Both the position numbers and the translations under genes were made by a program. The notes beneath the pieces were generated by a model, which saw only the letters and a list, made by a program, of their open reading frames with translations, did no database searches and was not told the origin of the DNA. Positions 62,296 through 64,000 of a stretch of DNA of 64,000 nt are shown piece after piece. The stretch comes from Maritimibacter fusiformis (GTDB lineage Bacteria > Pseudomonadota > Alphaproteobacteria > Rhodobacterales > Rhodobacteraceae): positions 372,001 to 436,000 of the forward strand of contig NZ_VSIY01000003.1 in assembly GCF_008086115.1 (NCBI RefSeq), given 5' to 3'. Within the stretch, counting starts at the first letter, position 1. Every line of letters begins with the position of its first letter.

Positions 62296-63746
62296 CAGTT
62301 GGTGTTGTGGGGCTCGAAGACCTCGTCGAGGACGACGAAACCGTCCCGGTGATGCTTCAGGCCCTCGAAATCGGTCTGGTATCTGCTTCCGTCAGGTGAC
62401 CGCGGTCGAACGGTGTAGACGGCTTCCTCACGGTCGAGGAGCGCCGACGTGGCCATCGTGCAGGCCAGGGCGTCGAGGAAATCGGTGCTCATGCCGATCC
62501 GCTTTCTGATAGCTTTCTTGCTCTCGACTTGGAGCCGGTTCTGAGAATTGATCTCGTACCGTGGCGCGCTCATCTCTCGTAGGATGTCTTCGCCCGGCGG
62601 GATCGAGCAGTCGGAGCGTTCCGTCCAGGTCTTCACCGCGCTGATCAGTTCGGCCCGGCGGTTGGCATAGGCGTAGGCGTCGCTCTCTGTCGTCGGGCGC
62701 CCGCCGAAGTCCACGCCCACGGGGTTGAGGCCGATCGAGCGGCAGATGTCCATCACGGCAGGCCCCTGACCTCCGGCACCGTTGTCGATGAAGAGTGCGT
62801 CGGCATCGTACTCGCGCACCGTCGCGAGAAGTTTGTGGGCGATTTCCTGAACCGTGGGCGCTTGCATCACGACGTGGCGCAGGATCGCCGGCCCGGCGCG
62901 GACGACGATGATCGTGCGGTCGGATGTCGGTGCGGGATCGCATCCCACGACGACGGGATAGGCCTGGACGAGCTGACGGATCATGGCCTCGGAGTGTCGT
63001 CTCTCCTGGGCGGCACGCACGAGCGCCTGGTCGATAATCGCCTCCTCGTCGGTGACGAACCTGTTCGCCTCGTACTCGCGCTGGAAGGCAGGCTTGCCCC
63101 AGCCACCCATCTTGTCGGCGACAGCGAGGAGCTCCTGCAGCGTGAAAACGCCAGCCTCGACGCCGGCGGTCGACGCTGGGAGGGTGATGGTGTGCTCACC
63201 CTGGGCGAGGTCAATATCTTCGTGGAGCTGGTACATCAGATCGACCGACCGGAAGGTCCCGATCGTGATCAGCTGGGCGTTGGGGCGGCCCGACATGGTC
63301 GGCAGGATCGCGTTCAGGTACACGTCGCTGCCCACTTGGGCCACCTCGTCGATGATTACCAGGTCGAAGCCGTAACCACGCACACCGCCGGCGCCACCGT
63401 CGTCGACGCCAGCGAAGAACCGGATCGTGGAGGTGCCGCCATCGGCTGCCGGTACCTCAATCAGCGCCTCGCCTTTCTTGACGACGAGCCCTGGCACATC
63501 ACGCAGACGATCGAGCACGTTGCGCCATCCGACGTTCAGCGCTTGGGTGAGCGTAGGGGCGATGAACGCGATGTCCGAGGTGCTCACGAGGGCGCGCATC
63601 GCGGCGATCGCAGAGACGAACACCGTCTTGCCCAGGCGGCGCGACGCGCCGATGTGGAGCGCGGTCGTGCTCTTCAGCGCGATGAGCCGGTGCGCCTCGA
63701 GGAAGCACGAGCGCGGTTTGTAATTTAGGGTGAGCGGCGTGGTCAT
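62292..63746 (-). CDS. Phage terminase large subunit
   Basis: 484 residues, the packaging motor ATPase/nuclease. The ATPase Walker A variant is IGASRRLGKTVFVSAIA, Walker B FDLVIIDEVAQVG, and coupling motif QLITIGTFRS. The RNase H-like nuclease acidic residues are in VVGCDPAPTSDRT, ALFIDNGAGGQGPAV and TDFLDALACTMA. All expected elements are present, so the gene looks intact. The start overlaps the preceding gene's stop (ATGA). The usual next gene, a portal protein, is not found downstream; the module breaks off toward the defence operon. Confidence 0.85.
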   Translation of the reverse strand: MTTPLTLNYKPRSCFLEAHRLIALKSTTALHIGASRRLGKTVFVSAIAAMRALVSTSDIAFIAPTLTQALNVGWRNVLDRLRDVPGLVVKKGEALIEVPAADGGTSTIRFFAGVDDGGAGGVRGYGFDLVIIDEVAQVGSDVYLNAILPTMSGRPNAQLITIGTFRSVDLMYQLHEDIDLAQGEHTITLPASTAGVEAGVFTLQELLAVADKMGGWGKPAFQREYEANRFVTDEEAIIDQALVRAAQERRHSEAMIRQLVQAYPVVVGCDPAPTSDRTIIVVRAGPAILRHVVMQAPTVQEIAHKLLATVREYDADALFIDNGAGGQGPAVMDICRSIGLNPVGVDFGGRPTTESDAYAYANRRAELISAVKTWTERSDCSIPPGEDILREMSAPRYEINSQNRLQVESKKAIRKRIGMSTDFLDALACTMATSALLDREEAVYTVRPRSPDGSRYQTDFEGLKHHRDGFVVLDEVFEPHNTNW

Positions 63747-64000
63747 TCTGCACGTCTCCTGCGGCGCCTGGAGCGCATCGGGGAGGCCTCAGCGGCGTCC
63801 TCGGGTGTAGGCGCAGCCGCGGAGGCCGTCTCGGCCGTCCCGGGCTCGCTCTGCGGTGGGTTGAGCGTCTCCAGGGGCTCCTGGTACTCGATCTCAGCGG
63901 GTTTGCTCACTGCGTCGCTCGCCTGGCCATCAATCACGTCACGGGCGTCGACCGATGCCGGGGGCACAACACCAGGAGCGAGGAGGATTTGAAGGGTGCC
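63743..64000 (-). CDS. Probable terminase small subunit or upstream phage protein, C-terminal part (truncated by window)
   Basis: The frame is open from the right edge (GTLQILLAPGVVPPASVDARD reads continuously), so the gene starts outside the window; a GTG at 63967 is an unlikely start. The visible 85 residues are Pro/Ala/Glu-rich and end in an arginine cluster (MRSRRRRRRAE). The stop overlaps the terL start by ATGA. A small-subunit identity is inferred from position only. Confidence 0.5.
   Translation of the reverse strand, partial: GTLQILLAPGVVPPASVDARDVIDGQASDAVSKPAEIEYQEPLETLNPPQSEPGTAETASAAAPTPEDAAEASPMRSRRRRRRAE

Overview
The window looks like a chromosome segment of a marine Rhodobacterales (Roseobacter/Rhodobacteraceae-type) alphaproteobacterium. 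The left 25 kb is uniformly GC-rich with strongly GC-ending codons. It carries family-typical neighbourhoods: propionyl-CoA carboxylase, methylmalonyl-CoA mutase and a PccR-type regulator; a choline-to-betaine cluster with a ChoXWV transporter; YebC, MgtE and guanine deaminase.

Core region (1-25.5 kb). pccA (cut by the left edge), scpA and the ScfR-type regulator with its TTTGCAAA operator form a propionyl-CoA to succinyl-CoA module. betA, betB and betI are transcribed leftward and choX, a secreted hypothetical protein, choW and choV rightward. The two arms share an intergenic region containing a perfect 20-bp BetI-like palindrome, so choline uptake and oxidation are probably controlled together. 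Then come an EamA exporter, YebC, a LysE-type exporter, two convergent SLC13-type permeases, and a leftward set (mgtE, 5-formyltetrahydrofolate cyclo-ligase, YmdB-like phosphoesterase). guaD is the last core gene.

Accessory region (25.5 kb to the right edge). The last codons of guaD lose the host codon bias and a 10-bp inverted repeat straddles its stop codon. A tyrosine recombinase follows, and a phage packaging module (terminase small-subunit candidate, TerL, two small genes) lies on the minus strand at the far right. Between them sits a defence-rich cargo: a SIR2 gene overlapping a DUF4020-like gene; a giant membrane-anchored YobI-type P-loop NTPase; an intact IS66 element with an 8-bp target duplication; a ClpP-like secreted serine protease; an acidic hypothetical protein; a metK preceded by a SAM-II-type pseudoknot riboswitch; and an intact IS3-family (IS407-like) element with a 4-bp duplication. 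Last is a tightly coupled 16-kb, four-gene leftward operon: SNF2-type DrmD-like helicase, 1588-residue adenine methyltransferase, 2133-residue DUF1998 helicase with a C-terminal PD-(D/E)XK-like nuclease, and a RelE-fold/UvrD helicase fusion.

The four-gene operon is the strongest candidate for an unusual system. It shares its first two components with class 1 DISARM, but a single DruE/DrmA-like giant replaces DrmA and DrmB, and a RelE-UvrD fusion stands where a DrmC phospholipase-D nuclease would be. The putative specificity domain of the methyltransferase is a sharply AT-richer block in a GC-rich gene, as expected if recognition specificity was exchanged by recombination. I saw no tRNA, rRNA or CRISPR array. 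Family assignments come from reading motifs; no database search was run.
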